A DNA stretch of 64,000 bases. Origin: Orobanche coerulescens. Its lineage: Eukaryota; Streptophyta; Magnoliopsida; Lamiales; Orobanchaceae. The DNA lies in the NCBI GenBank assembly GCA_033398695.1, contig CM065805.1, forward strand, positions 77,428,262 to 77,492,261. The letters run 5' to 3'. Shown here piece by piece: positions 47,132-59,795 of the stretch; the first letter of the stretch is position 1; the number at the start of each line of letters is the position of its first letter. Under the pieces are notes generated by a model, which had not been told where the DNA came from, did no database searches, and saw only the letters and a list, made by a program, of their open reading frames with translations. A program made the translations under genes and the position numbers.

Positions 47132-50100
47132 AAGGGTCAAACAATTCGGGATAACTCTCCCGCATACTATCCTCGGTTTCCCAAGTAGCCTCTTCGACTC
47201 CGTGTCTAGACCACTGAATTTTAACCAAAGGAATCGTCTTATTCCTCAACTGTTTGATTCGCCGCTCTAAAACTCGTATAGGACGTTCCTCATATGAATG
47301 ATCGTCGGCGATCTCGATTTCGTCGAACTGAAGTATGTGACTCGGGTCGGCAACATACTTCCGCAACTGAGAGACATGAAACACAATATGAATTCAGCTC
47401 AACGCCGGAGATAAAGCCAATCGATAAGCTAACTCGCCTACTCGATCCAAAATCTCAAACGGTCCAATGAATCTCGGACTCAACTTCCCCCTCTTCCCAA
47501 AACGGAAGATACCACGACTCGGGGATACCTTGACCAACACGTGGTCACCTGCCTCGAACTCTAATGGTCGACGACGGTTATCCGCATATGATTTCTGTCG
47601 ACTCTGAGCTGTCAACAAACGACTCCTGATCAAAGCTACCTTCTCACGGGCGGCTATAAGCATATCGGGCTCGGTGCCGATTGATTCTGATAAGTCGTCC
47701 CAACACAACGGAGATCGACAACGACGACCATACAAGGCCTCGTAAGGTGCCATCTTGATCGAAGCATGCCAACTATTATTATACGTGAACTCGATCAATG
47801 GTAGTTGGGCTTCCCAATCGTCTTTCCAATCGAGGACGCATGCCCTCAACATGTCCTCTAATGTCTGAATGGTCCTCTCTGATTGTCCGTCGGACTGAGG
47901 ATGAAAAGCGGTACTGAGATTAAGCTGAGTTCCCATAGCACGATGAACTGATTTCCAAAATGCGACACAAACCGTCCGTCACGATCGGAAACGATACTTT
48001 TAGTACTGCAAGTGCGGTCGACTATCTCTTTGATGAACAGTTGAGCAAGTCTCTCGGGACCCCACGTTTCCTTGATCTCAAGGAAATGAGCTGATTTAGT
48101 TAAGCGGTCCACGATCACCCAGATCGTATTCATGCCACGACGACTCGTCGGCAAACTCGTGATGAAATCCATAGAAATGTCTTCCCACTTCCACTCGGGA
48201 ATAGGAAGAGGTTTCAACATACCCGCCGGTCGCTGATGTTCGATCTTAACTTGTTGACAGGTTAAGCATCTCGAAACAAATTCGGCGACCTCTCGCTTCA
48301 TATTACTCCACCAGTAATTTTGTTTCAGGTCCTTGTACATCTTGCTAGACCCCGGATGCACAGAATAAGGGGTAGCATGAGCTTCTGTCAAAATCGAGTT
48401 TTTCAACTCGTCATTCGCCGGTACGCACAACCGATTCTTAAACCTCAAAAGTCCATCCTCGTGGACCACAAATCCAGGTGCTTTCCCCTGAGCCACATCC
48501 TCTCGGATGCGCAACAATGAGGGGTCCGAACCCTGATTCTCTCGGATTTCCTCCTCGAGTGACGATGAAATCTCTAACATACAAAGCTTCCCCTGAACTC
48601 GCTGAAGCCAGACCTCGATCTCGGGTCTAAGGAATTCCTGCTGAAGCTCCTTCTGAACTGTTAAACGGGCAAGCATCTGCTCCTGAACGGACTTACGACT
48701 CAAGGCGTCGGCGACAACGTTCGCCTTGCGCGGGTGGTAAAGGATCTCGATATCATAATCTTTGATTAATTCCAACCACCGTCTCTGACGCATATTTAAC
48801 TCCTTCTGAGTAAATATATACTTTAAGCTCTTATGATCGGTGAATATCGGCGTAACGCCATAAAGATAATGACGCCAAATTTTCAAAGCAAACACCACTA
48901 CTGCTAGCTCCAGTGCGTGGGTCGGATAATTAACCTCGTAAGGTCTCAATTGCCGTGAAGCATAGGCAATAACCTTCCCGTTCGCATGAGTACACATCCG
49001 AGACCCCGTCCGACGCATCACTATAGACCACAAATCCTTCCGTTCCTGCGGCAAGGAAAGTACAGTCTTGACATTAACCGGCTCTTGAGTTCCTCAAAAC
49101 TCCGTTGACACGCGTCGGACCACGTGTATTTCTTATCCTTCCGCAAAAGGTTCGTTAAGGGTTGAGCGATTCGAGAAAATCCCTCTACAAATCGCCGATA
49201 ATAACCCGCTAATCCGAGGAAACTTCGGATTTCCTTAACGTTCTTCGGAGGTAGCCAATCTCGAATAGCCTCCGTCTTCTGAGGATCGACACGAACTCCG
49301 TCTGATGAAATTACATGACCGAGAAAAGTCACTTCGGACATCCAGAACTCACACTTGGAAAACTTCCCAAAAAGTTGTTCTCGTCTCAACACGTTGAGCA
49401 CTTGATGAAGGTGAAACTCGTGTTCCTCCCGGTCACGAGAATAAATCAAAATGTCATCGATGAAGACAACGACAAACCGATCCAAAAAGTCGATGAAGAC
49501 CCGATTCATTAACTCCATGAATACCGCAGGTGCATTAGTCAATCCGAACGGCATAACCACAAACTCATAATGACCATAGCGTGTTCGAAACGCCGTCCTC
49601 GCGATATCCGACTCTCGAATCCGCAACTGATGATATCCAGATCTTAAGTCGATCTTGGAAAATACTGAAGCTCCCTGAAGTTGATCTAAGAGATCATCAA
49701 TACGGGGTAAGGGATACTTATTCTTGATCGTCACCCTGTTCAACTCCCGATAATCAATACACAAGCGGAACGAACCATCCTTCTTCTTGACAAATAACAC
49801 TGGCGCTCCCCACGGGGACGCACTCGGTCGAATATAACCTTTCTCGAACAACTCCTCAAGTTGGTTCTTTAATTCCTGCATTTCGGTCGGGGCCATCCGG
49901 TACGGTGCCTTCGATATCGGGGACGTACCAGGCTCCAACTCAATCGTGAATTCCACATCCCTCTGTGGAGGCAAACCAGGTAACTCGTCTGGAAAAACAT
50001 CGGCATATTCCCTCACCACCGGGATATCCGTCAATATTACTGATGATTTCTCGGTCTTGGCCATATAGCACCAATAACTGACACATCCCTGATTGAGTAA

Positions 50101-50720
50101 TCTTACTGCTTTCATCAAATTAATGACTTTACCAGAACAGCCGGGATTACCTCCCTGAAACACACATTCAACTCCATCCTTTGAAATGATAGTGACCAAA
50201 CGCTTTCGGACACTAATGATGGCATCATGATGATCCATCCAATCAATACCCAAGATGATGTCGTCCCTCGGTAAATCTACTACGATTAGGTCCGCTGGCC
50301 ATACACGACCATGAAGCTGAATCGGACAATTCTGAATCTCACGACTTCCGATAATTCGTCTACCATCAGGTAGGCCAATGACATATGGCTCACAACTAGT
50401 AGCACTACCCAGACGTAGTCTACTCAAACATGATTCGGAAATGAATGAATGAGATGCACCAGTATCAAAAAGGGTACACACAGGTTGAGATAGAATATCG
50501 AGTGTACCTGAGATCATTCGGGCCTCGGGATCATCGGTCTTCTTCATCTCATAAATTCGGGGCTTGCCGGCCCCCGAACCGGACGCTCCCGTCTGATAGC
50601 TCTTGGTTCCGCCTTTAGCTCCTGTCGTTTTGAACGACGCTGACTGAGTGGCTTTGATTCCCGCACCGAATGACTCCGGGGCTTGATATGACGCCGAGTG
50701 GGTTTAAAGTCCCTACGGAA
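47129..50720 (-). pseudogene. Gypsy pol: protease, RT, RNase H, integrase, chromodomain-type tail
   Basis: The frame is open from upstream of 50547 ([12 protein letters not shown]) to 49021. It includes the protease loop [12 protein letters not shown], the RT with [20 protein letters not shown] and the catalytic FIDD at 49464-49453, and the RNase H start. A frameshift near 49040 leads into a frame to 47858 with the integrase zinc finger ([10 protein letters not shown] ... CLTCQQVK) and core DFITSLP. A second shift near 47930 continues [19 protein letters not shown] (catalytic Glu) and GPFEILDRVG. An in-frame TGA at 47394-47396 precedes FHVSQLRKYV and the chromodomain-like end VKIQWSRHGVEEATWETE, stop at 47129-47131. 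Chromodomain tails direct integration to heterochromatin in this family. Two shifts and one stop disable it. Confidence 0.9.
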
Positions 50721-51834
50721 AACGGGCCCTATGCCCAAGCAATCCCACGATTGTGGCACGTGATGATCGCCGGACATTTGGTGCCAAATGACCTGTTCCT
50801 CAGCTTGAAACAGTGATGGCCGAACGGCCGCTCGCGATCGAGATTCTCGGGTTTAGACGCCGTGGGAGGTCGCTCGTAAAAGTAGAGCCCGCACGTGGTT
50901 TCTTGAAAGTGGCACGACTCCGCCGATCGACACGGTTCTTGGACTTCTTGCTAGCGAGACAAAGGTTGCCGCTTAGCAATTTCTTAGCGAAGCTCGCAGG
51001 TAAGAGCTTTCTCAATGAACTCGGCCAGAGTGGTACAGTTATGATTAAGTAACTGAAGTCTCATACGGGGTTTCAGCCTCTTGCTGAAATACTTGATCTT
51101 GTCCGCTTCTGAGTGAATGATAGATGAGGCGAACGAAAGAAGTTCCTGAAATTTTTCGGCGATGGCGAGAACATCATCATCCGCCGAAAGGTCGGGAGTG
51201 AGTAATTCCGACAACTTGGCCTCCCTGAGTGGAGCCGGATAGTACCTCTCCATCATGAGAGTCTTGAAATGATCCCAAGTACATGATCCGTCTGTGGGCT
51301 TCAACGATAACCACCAGGAATGAGCGCTCTTACCGAGATAGTAAGCCGCAACTGAAATTTTATGCCCTTCAGGGAAATCCACCATAGCAAATAACTTCTC
51401 AAAATGCTCAAGCCAATGAACAATATCCGCCGGCTCAGATGAGCCCTCAGAGGTAGGTGGCCTCTGGCGAGAGATATCGCTAATGATATTGCTTACACCC
51501 CTCTCTTGCCTCTGAGGTGGCGGCGGAGGAGCCTGCTGATTTTGATTGACGGAGTTATGCATCGTCTCCATCAACTGAGCCATCTGGGTCATTTGGGCCA
51601 TCATGCCCTGCATAAATGCGAGTGGGTCGACCCGGACACCCTCTGACTGAGCCGTGTCCCGGGTACGACTCCCCGACAGTGAATGATCGCGTCCAGGTGA
51701 GTGAGTGGCAGCGTCGCTGCTCGATGAGTTAGCATTATTCCTGGCATTTGCACGTGTATTCGCACGAGTTCTCGGGATTCGGCCCGCTCCACGGCCTCGT
51801 CCTCCACGTCCTCCTCACCCTTTCCATACTGAAG
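50721..51834 (-). pseudogene. Gypsy gag with degraded zinc knuckle
   Basis: Reads GGRGGRGRGAGRIPRTRANT at about 51810 and continues open to 50984. The capsid-type retrotransposon-gag domain contains ADIVHWLEHFEKLFAMVDFP, AHSWWLSLKP and WDHFKTLMMERYYP. No in-frame ATG precedes the Arg/Gly start, and a stop sits just upstream, so a small indel has removed the start. After 50984 the frame shifts. The region where a CCHC knuckle is expected reads HCFKLRNRSFG near 50800, with Cys residues lost. Gag packages element RNA; this copy is broken at both ends. Confidence 0.8.
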
Positions 51835-52303
51835 TGGAAAGTCATATGATGATTATATATCTCGCATGAGTATCACATTATGATTATATTATGAAATGAT
51901 GAAAATGAGCATACGCGCTCAAATACAGCGATTACATGAATGATTAGTTGACGTGACATGATTATCTGATGAAGTTACTGAAATGATTATCTTGAATGAG
52001 TTAACAAGATTAATGATTCGATCTTCCTGATCAACAACTGAACAATGAAATGAATTGACTGATTAATGAGTTAACCTGACCGTCCTGGTCAAAATGACAA
52101 TGATGATTGAGGATTGTTAACTGATGAATTATGAATGAATGATTAATGCCAGAAATTATACCATGGCATTAGAAATCTTACAGTTCTTGGTCTGATTGGC
52201 TCGGCATTTGCACAGGTCCACGTGACGCGAAAGTCCAATGATACTAGTCCGATGACGATGATTTCAAATGAGACATGACTTGGAGGGTAGTATTCAAAAC
52301 CAC
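51835..52303 (-). other. Gypsy untranslated leader
   Basis: AT-rich stretch with many ATGA/TCAT words between the PBS and gag. No gene or strong structure is seen. Confidence 0.6.
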
Positions 52304-52319
52304 GCTCTGATACCAACTC
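52304..52319 (-). other. Gypsy primer-binding site (tRNA-iMet)
   Basis: The complement of 52304-52315 is TGGTATCAGAGC, the exact initiator tRNA-Met match, four bases after the LTR end. Confidence 0.92.
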
Positions 52320-54745
52320 TGTAACACCCCAAACTAGGCGGACATTACAGTGCTGTGGACCCCCGACTGGGACCCACCAGGCGAATGAAAATGAATGAAT
52401 TACACAGGTAAATGTAGTACCGAACCACATTACAACATCAATTACTCCGATGAGGAGTCTTATACAACACACCCAGGATAAAATAGAATACATGTGTATT
52501 TTATATGACGATAAAATACACAACACTGAATGAAATGAGCATTCAAACGGAATGTCTGCAGCGGAATAAATAAAGGAAACATAAATGACTGAATAAATGA
52601 CTGAACAGACTGGGGCCACCTACTAGTATCACTGGGACTCCTCGCCGTCACCGTGCTCTCCCCGTGCCTTAGCCTTGCCATGACACAGCAGCATCCCCAA
52701 GCGAAATCGATACGTAACAACAATCCTCAAGGGTTGAAAATACACAATCATGATATATCTGAAATTATGAATTATCCTGTCGAAACATACGCAATCAAAC
52801 ATGCTATATGAATCGACTAATCAGTACGGCTCAAAGGAATGGCGCCACACTACGTCCGGGATGGAAATGTGTCCGTGCACAAGCCACCAACGAGTATCGA
52901 TCAAATACACGTGTGGTCTTGTACCTAATCAGTCTCACGAAGCCATCAACTCGTGTGCACAGTCCAATGTGAGGCCACCAACCAACACACGACTATAATG
53001 TGCCCGACATGAAAATCCTACACATACCAACCGGCACGCCAGTATGACCCGGAATGCCACAATATGACAAAAGTGACAATGAAAATGAATAATGACTCAC
53101 CAAGATTAAATGATGGTGAAATGAATGATAGCTCAATGAAGTGATCGGAACCGTCGTTCCTTATGACTGAGGTGATTAATTGACAATGACAAGTTTTGAT
53201 ACAGTTAATACAATGATGAATGAGTTATGATTATGAATGAACAACGACAAAAGGAATGAATATCCTTTTAACCGAGTAAGAATTAACTTACACAATACCT
53301 ATGAAGAATGTCCGTCCACGAACAACGTCCTAAATGAAAAGTCGGTCGCTCGAACAACCTTGAACAACAATAATTACCAACAACCGATCAATACACGAAT
53401 CAAATACGATCATAACCGACCCAAACGTCGATACAACGATATCCGACTCGAATAAATCGAAACCAACTCCAAGATGAGTATTACAAACCATCAAAACACT
53501 TTCAAGGATATCAATAATCCATTAGGAATCCATAATTCATGATTACAACAACATCAATCGGAAAATCCCCAATTAACCGAAGTCAACCCCAAGGGTTCTT
53601 GAAATAATTCCGAAAATAACCATTAAATCCGTAAGAATATACTTATCCAAGGTAGATAATCCATATCTAACATATTCCAATGATAATCGAGCTTACGAAG
53701 AAATCGGAAGGAAAAACCCAAAATCCGAAATTCTAGATCCAAGAGATTAATACCTTTGATTCGATGCGATGAAGATGATGAAATGATGATTAATCCGAAA
53801 GATGAGCTTGAAGATGATGATTGATGATTACACCTCGAAGAATCCTCTCCGAATCGCTCGAAATCGCCCAAAACTACCGAAGGAATGAAATGAGATGAAA
53901 AATGACGAACTCTGACTAAACTGTCCAATTTATACTCAGTCCAGGTTAGCGTGCGCTAGCCCTTGTGCATAGCGTGCGCTAACGAGTAATTTGGGTAGTC
54001 CAGTACCCACTGTCCGAACACGGTAGCGCGCGCTACGTACCTCTTTGTAGCGTGCGCTACGGCCATACTACTAGCGTGCGCTAATATCCATTGTTAGCGT
54101 GCGCTAGCGAAATATTAGACGCCCAGTACTGGAGTCCAGAAAACTGTCTGACCTCTGATCTGACCCCGATAGCGTGCGCTACAACCATTGTTTAGCGTGC
54201 GCTAATATATCGGTTGCGTACGCTAACAACAATGCATAGCGTGCGCTATGAATTAACCCGGTGCAGTCCAGTAGCCACTGGACTCAACCTGCTCCGTCCC
54301 TAGCGCGCGCTACTCCACACATATAGCGTGCGATACTACAACCCGTTAGCGCGCGCTACTTACCACTCGTAACGTGCGCTACAAATAATCTCACCTGCAG
54401 TCCAGTACCTTCTGGACTGCAGCCAGGGCAACCTTAGCGTGCGCTAAAACGGAGTGGTAGCGTGCGTTACCTATACCCAATTAGCGTACGCTAAAAGGAG
54501 TATGTAGCGTGCGCTACTCCTCATGCACAGCTCGCAACGAAAATGACAATGATGATAAACACGGCACGAAACTCCAATCAGATTAGTGATGAATGACGAT
54601 TGATACACGATACAATTACTCTGAATGATGAATACCATGACTGAATATGAGTGACAAATGATCAATAATGAATGAAATTACTAAGTATCAATTACTGAAT
54701 GATAAATACTGAATGATAATTACTGAATTACAACCGGGTATTACA
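52320..54745 (-). repeat. Gypsy 5' LTR
   Basis: 2426 bp, pairs with 44684-47095. TATA-like site at 53927-53936 (complement TATAAATT), palindrome array 53946-54518. Contains GTCCAGTAGCCACTGGAC at 54268-54285, the exact complement of the LARD1 18-mer at 21706. Confidence 0.92.
53946..54518. promoter_or_regulatory. Array of TAGCGTGCGCTA near-palindromes upstream of TATA (Gypsy 5' LTR)
   Basis: About 17-18 copies, mostly intact and less disrupted than in the 3' LTR. They are mixed with a second motif, AGTCCAGTA ... CTGGACT. This LTR would drive the element's transcription. Confidence 0.8.
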
Positions 54746-54750
54746 GTGCC

Positions 54751-54948
54751 TACGCGCCAATCATAAGTTCAAGTTGTAATACACAGTTATGTAGGATTTT
54801 TCACTTCATAACTTGCCTGCGAGCAGTTCACTTTCTAGACTAAATATTGAAGATTAGATCATTCAGACAGAAGACTCGAAGACTTCCTCTCTAAACCCAA
54901 ATGAAGACATCTAGAGAAGGTTTTTGGCATTATCAAAAATGGGGAAAT
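54751..54948 (+). other. SIRE A spacer and polypurine tract
   Basis: SIRE A resumes after the Gypsy target duplication. It ends with CAAAAATGGGGAAAT (about 54934-54948), the PPT directly before the LTR. Confidence 0.7.
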
Positions 54949-56177
54949 TGTTGGGATAATCATTACTATTTTGATAATTGCCAACATACAGCCAAGAAGT
55001 CTTAAAGGAGTCAAAATACTGTCAAGTATGGAAGCTATCAGAACTCGTCATACATCCCCAACATACAACAAAGAGATCTTCCAATAGTCCATCCTACAGA
55101 GCCATCCTCAAACAGCAAGAGACGTAATATGTTGGATACATCATACAGACTGAAAATGTTTTACTTAGGAAAAGTAAAACACATCCAACATGACTGTATA
55201 TAAAAAGGCTTTAAACCGTTGTGAGATAAACATTGTTTATTCATAAAATATTCATGATTAATGCAGTATTTATTGCTGATAGGACAGCATTTAATGCAGC
55301 TGGAGAGAGACAAGTCTGAACGCTCTGGAGAGCATTTAATGCAAAGACATAAAGAATGTGTGAAGCATTAAATGCGATTTGCTTTAATTCAAACATTCAA
55401 CAACCACCAATCAAAGAGTCAGACGTCAACATCTCACCAACCAGCAACGGCTTTTTTTATAACGGATACATTGCCAAGGTTATAAATACCCCCAAGCTAG
55501 AGGACTAACATAACACCAAGAACATTCATTATCGCGAAAGCTTTGACAGGTTACTCTGACATTCTAGTGATTACAAAGTAGTATATTTCGTGACCATGCA
55601 GCAGTATCCAAGTGAAGAAATATACAAGTCCTCAACGCAAACAGCACAGCATACAATAATTGTTCATCAATGATATAGCTGATGTTTGAGATTTGTTCTA
55701 CCTTTCCGTTGAGATTATCATTAGCCCTATGTGGACTAAGGATTCTTGCGTATTTCGACCTGTGTGGGAAGAATAGCATTGAAGATGAAGCTTCAATCTA
55801 TATGAGAAGAAGCAAGTTGAGAAAGAGCTCAAGCCAATCTATGTGAATGGCCCAAAGCTGCAGTCCCTTTATCAATCTGTGTGAATGATACAGAGACAGG
55901 TTTAGTTAAAATCACATAGTTGTGTACGTAGTGATTTTAATAAACTATTTACTCATGTGTGGAGGACCGGTGGACGTAGAGGGGTTTACCTCGAACTACT
56001 TTAAACTGTGTGTTATTTACCTCTTGTGTTTACTGTTTCCCTTATATTGTGATTCATCAAGTATACATTGTTAAAACCCTGTACGCATCAAGCAGACAGG
56101 AGAACACTTAGTTGCTGTATTTATAGCAACTCACACAACAAACTTTCGCTACGCAAACTAACATCAAAAATCGTACA
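54949..56177 (+). repeat. SIRE A 3' LTR
   Basis: Starts TGTTGGGATAATC after the PPT. TATA-like TATAAATA at about 55480-55488. GCATTTAATGC palindromes occur upstream of it at 55287, 55332 and 55365. The end is placed at TCGTACA (56177), where the sequence changes to complement-strand copia D. Only this one LTR is in the window, so the right end is not confirmed by a partner. Confidence 0.65.
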
Positions 56178-57003
56178 GCTTATTGTGCTTCTATATTCTA
56201 AGATGTTATTTGTATACTTGGTGGCCAACACTATATACACTTGATGTTATGCATGTGTCCGTGCAAATCAAGTTTATAGAGCTCTCATGTACCAAATACA
56301 ACCAGCTCAATTGCTTTGCCCGAGGACTTCTGATCTCATTTGCTACTAACCGCGTAGGACATTATTCTGTTCACTTATAAGAGAAAGAATCCTTTATTGG
56401 TATTCAGTAAAGACTGCTACTTGCCCATTAAGTTGCACTTCGAGGTTGATCCCTATGGAGAGGTGATTGGATCGAACTACTTTAATGACTACCTTAATAA
56501 AACAAGCACATATTTTACAGAACCCTCAAGTTAAACGTTCATGCATACTTATCATAACCTTATGATTCAGTTATTAGCTATCCTAGAGTAAAATCCATGT
56601 GACTGAATCAAGGTGAGTCGTATTTGAGTATGTTAATCCAGTTAGTACACCTATACCGAATGCTCTCACTAATACTGAGTGAAGGCATGCACATGTCCAA
56701 GCATACGATATACAAGTCTTCATAAAAAAACTTAACGTCCAATTACGTTTCATCAACATGCAGATAAGTAAAGCAATTTGAGTTCTAAACAATTCGAGTG
56801 AAAAACTCCTTATATCATAAGGAGTGGAATGTTTCTACTAAAAATCACGGACATGATTTCTATTTATTTACCAAATTAAGAATGCCAATGATATACAATA
56901 AATAAAGAAATAATCAATGTCTTTTATTAATGAATTCATAATCACATATAAATGCCCTAACTCTCGTATCACCAAAGTGGGCATTCGAGGGCATACGCTA
57001 ACA
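56178..57003 (-). repeat. Copia D partial 3' LTR
   Basis: Homologous to roughly the first 840 bp of the copia C LTR (40936 onward, and 2640-2880). Truncated at 56178. Confidence 0.75.
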
Positions 57004-57018
57004 ACCTCCCACTTGCAC

Positions 57019-59793
57019 TCAATGCCACATATTGTGATATATAGTACTCATATCATCCAAATGTCGCTCCATGATAATCTGCAATAGTGGCTTGGTAAGC
57101 GTGGTCAACAAGGTTATTTGCTGAGTTACCCTTTGCAGTGTAATTTATCCATTCTTCACCATGTCACTAACGATGTGATACTTTATCTTAATATGCTTGG
57201 TCTTATGATGAGACCTGGGTTCTTTAGCATGTGCAACATCTCCTTCATTGTCACAGTAAAGTGGCACCGACATCTTTGCGCTTGGGACCACTTGAAGTTC
57301 TTCAAGATACCTCTTGATCCAAAATGCTTCCCTTGACGCCTCCAAGGCTACCTGGTACTCGTCCTGGCAGGTGGAATATGCAGGCACAATTTTCTTGGAA
57401 CTTATCCAAGAAACTGCTCCACCATTCAGAGTAAATATGTACCCTGAAGTGGAATTTCCTTTGCCAAAATCGCCACTCAAATCCGAGCCGTGAACTCATA
57501 CACTCTCAATTCTACACCATCGTATGTAAGAACTATTTCTTTAGTCCATTTAAGGTACTTCATAATGTTCTTTACGGCCTTTCAATGTTCTTTACCTGGG
57601 TTTGCTTGAAAACGACTAACTATGCTCACAACATAAGCAATGTTCGATCTCGTGCACCACATCGCGTACATGAGGATACCGACAACCGATGCCTAGGGTA
57701 CATGTCTCATCTCCATCATGTCTTCCTCACTTTGAGGACATATAGCTTTGTAGAGTTTTAAACCATTTCGCATAGCTAAGAACATCTTCCATCCTAAACC
57801 TTTTTAGGATCTTTTATATATAGAGAGATTGGGAAAGTCCTATCATTCTCTTCCCTCTATCCCTATAAATGCGAATACCTAGAATATAGGAAGCTTTTCC
57901 TAAGTCTTTCATGGAAAATGTGTTCGAAAACCAAGCTTTCACAGAACTGAGCAGTCCAACGTCGTTTCCTATTAGTAGAATGTCATCTACATATAGTACT
58001 AAGAACATGATCGTTCTCCCACTAACCTTCTTGTAAACATAAGGCTCGTCTTTATTTTGAACGAAGTCAAACTTTTTGAATGCATCATCAAACCTATGAT
58101 TCCAACTTCGTAAAGCTTGCTTCAGTCCATAAATGGCATGCTGAAGTTTGCAAACTTTATACATAGTCGTGGACACGAAGCTTATAGGTTGTTCTATATA
58201 GATTCCTCTTCGAGGAATTCATTTAGAAAATCCGTCTTCACGTCCATCTGCCATATCTCATAATCATAGTGGGCGGGTATGGAAAGCATAATGCGGATAT
58301 ACATAATCATGGCAACTGGTGAGAAGGTCTCCTGATAATTGATTCCTTCTCTTTGGGTATAACCCTTATCCATAATCCTTGATGTGTAGGATTCTACTTT
58401 GAAGATCTATTTATTCCCAATGAGCACTATGCCATATGCTTCCATGGTGTCACGCAACTTCGTGGAGTCCACATATACCACCGCTTCTTTGTACGACATA
58501 GAATCATCCTCTTGTCTACCATATGTTTGGTGGAGACTCCGTTCCTCCAGATGCATGTAGCCAAACCTCTCAGGTAGTTGAGGTATTCTACTCGACCTAC
58601 ACGGTGATAGTGGTTGTGTTTCAGTAGGTTCGGTTCTTCTTGCACAGGTGTCTCCTCTGGAATTTCAATATGTTCTTCCAAATAAACATTTCTACCTACT
58701 CCATCTTCCTGAATTAACTCGTCTTCTAGTAAGTGTGCTTGTAAAGCAACAATGATCCTATGATCTTCAGGCATATAGAATAGATAACCCATTGAATCAG
58801 ATGGGTATCCTATAAAATGTCCTTTAACATACCTTGCTTCAAATTTCTTAACTTTAGTCTTCTTGACATAGGCAAGGTATCCCCAAATCTTAATATGATT
58901 AAGGCTTGGTTTCTTACCCCTCCACATCTCATGTGGTGTTGTAAGAATCTATTTGGAAGGACATCTATTAAATATATGGGTGACAGTAAGTAGTGCATTT
59001 CCCGGCAGATAAATTGGTAAATCAGTATAGTTAAGCATGGATCGAACCATGTCCAACAAGGTTCGGTTCCTTCTTTCTAAAACACCATTTAATTGAGGAG
59101 TTTTTGGAGGTGTACATTGTGATACTATTCCATGTTCTTTTAAGAACTCAACAAACTCAGTACTCATGTATTCCCCTCCTCGGTCTGCTGACCAATTTGA
59201 TTTTCGGCTAGAACCTTAAATTCCTTGAATCTCTCGAAGACTTTGGATTTGTGCTTCATCAGGTACACAAAACCATACCTAGTATGATCATCAGTGCATG
59301 GAATGAAGTACTAATATCCATCTCATGCTGCTTCTAAAGCACCACACGACGGTATGAGTCAATCCAAGTGTTTCAGTAGCTCTTTCAAAACTCCCAGTGC
59401 ATGGGAACTTAGTCATTTTGCCCTTACGGCAAGATTCACAAGTAGGATAGGGATCAGATCCCTATGGACCCATAAGTTCATCTCTCTCCATCTTATGAAT
59501 CTTGGTCTGGCCAACGTGACCAAGTCTAAGATGCCACTACAATGCTTGGTTATTTTCACCTCTACCACGCTTTCTAGTCATATTATTCACAACTGTTTTG
59601 TTTTGTAGATATATATGATAAAGTCCATTTAACAATGTAGTAGAACCAACTAATTTATTTCCAAAATAAATTTAACAACTGCCATTGCCAATGAGAAAGT
59701 AAAAACCTTTTTGATCCATATCCGAAATGGATACAATATTTGTATGTCCATTTGGCAAAACCAATACATCATGTAAAGTTAAAACAAACTTAA
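57019..59793 (-). pseudogene. Copia D pol: integrase, RT, RNase H
   Basis: Starts within a segment matching copia C protease-integrase linker (LTLHDVLVLPNGHTNIVSI near 59740). Integrase: LKEHGI and LNGVLERRNRTL at about 59060-59150. Linker region DHRIIVALQAHLLEDELI near 58750. RT: LQHAIYGLKQALRSWNHRFDD and YVDD at 57993-57982. RNase H: STSGYIFTLNGGAVSW and LYCDNEGDV near 57260-57450. It ends TGA (57021-57019) after NMWH. Multiple frame changes and stops. Compared with C it keeps YVDD and lacks gag. Confidence 0.85.
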
Positions 59794-59795
59794 AT

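Larger units (their letters stand above)
44684..54745 (-). mobile_element. Tekay/Del-like Gypsy chromovirus
   Basis: 10,062 bp, with exact GTGCC duplications at 44679-44683 and 54746-54750. The 5' LTR is 54745-52320 and the 3' LTR 47095-44684. Reading on the - strand: PBS, leader, gag, protease, RT, RNase H, integrase, chromodomain-type tail, PPT. The LTR starts TGTAATACCC and ends GTGTTACA. The order with integrase after RNase H is Ty3/Gypsy. The C-terminal tail and the AGTTTCGGGGACGAAACT motif before the PPT place it with Tekay/Del chromoviruses. Frameshifts and a stop make this copy inactive, but its RT and integrase are almost intact. Confidence 0.92.
1..56177 (+). mobile_element. SIRE-like Ty1/copia element A (outer host, 5' part outside window, nested insertions)
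   Basis: This is the oldest recognisable element and hosts the nest. Its own sequence is 1-2156 (end of pol and spacer), 43036-44683 (3' ORF and spacer) and 54746 to about 56177 (spacer, PPT, 3' LTR). Copia C and the Tekay-like Gypsy element interrupt it. The pieces were joined by comparison with copy B at 59794-64000: 3-2152 matches 61170-63321, and 43036 onward matches 63927 onward. The order pol, extra 3' ORF, PPT, LTR is that of Sireviruses. The gag and 5' LTR lie left of the window. The right LTR end is approximate because it abuts truncated element D. Confidence 0.75.
56178..59793 (-). mobile_element. Copia D: fragment related to C, truncated at both ends
   Basis: On the - strand: end of protease region, integrase, RT, RNase H, PPT, and about 826 bp of 3' LTR (57003 to 56178). 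The LTR starts TGTTAGCGTATGCCC and follows the copia C LTR with clear divergence. Gag, 5' LTR and the far end of the 3' LTR are missing. SIRE sequence lies on both sides. No target duplication can be found, as expected after deletions. Confidence 0.8.
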
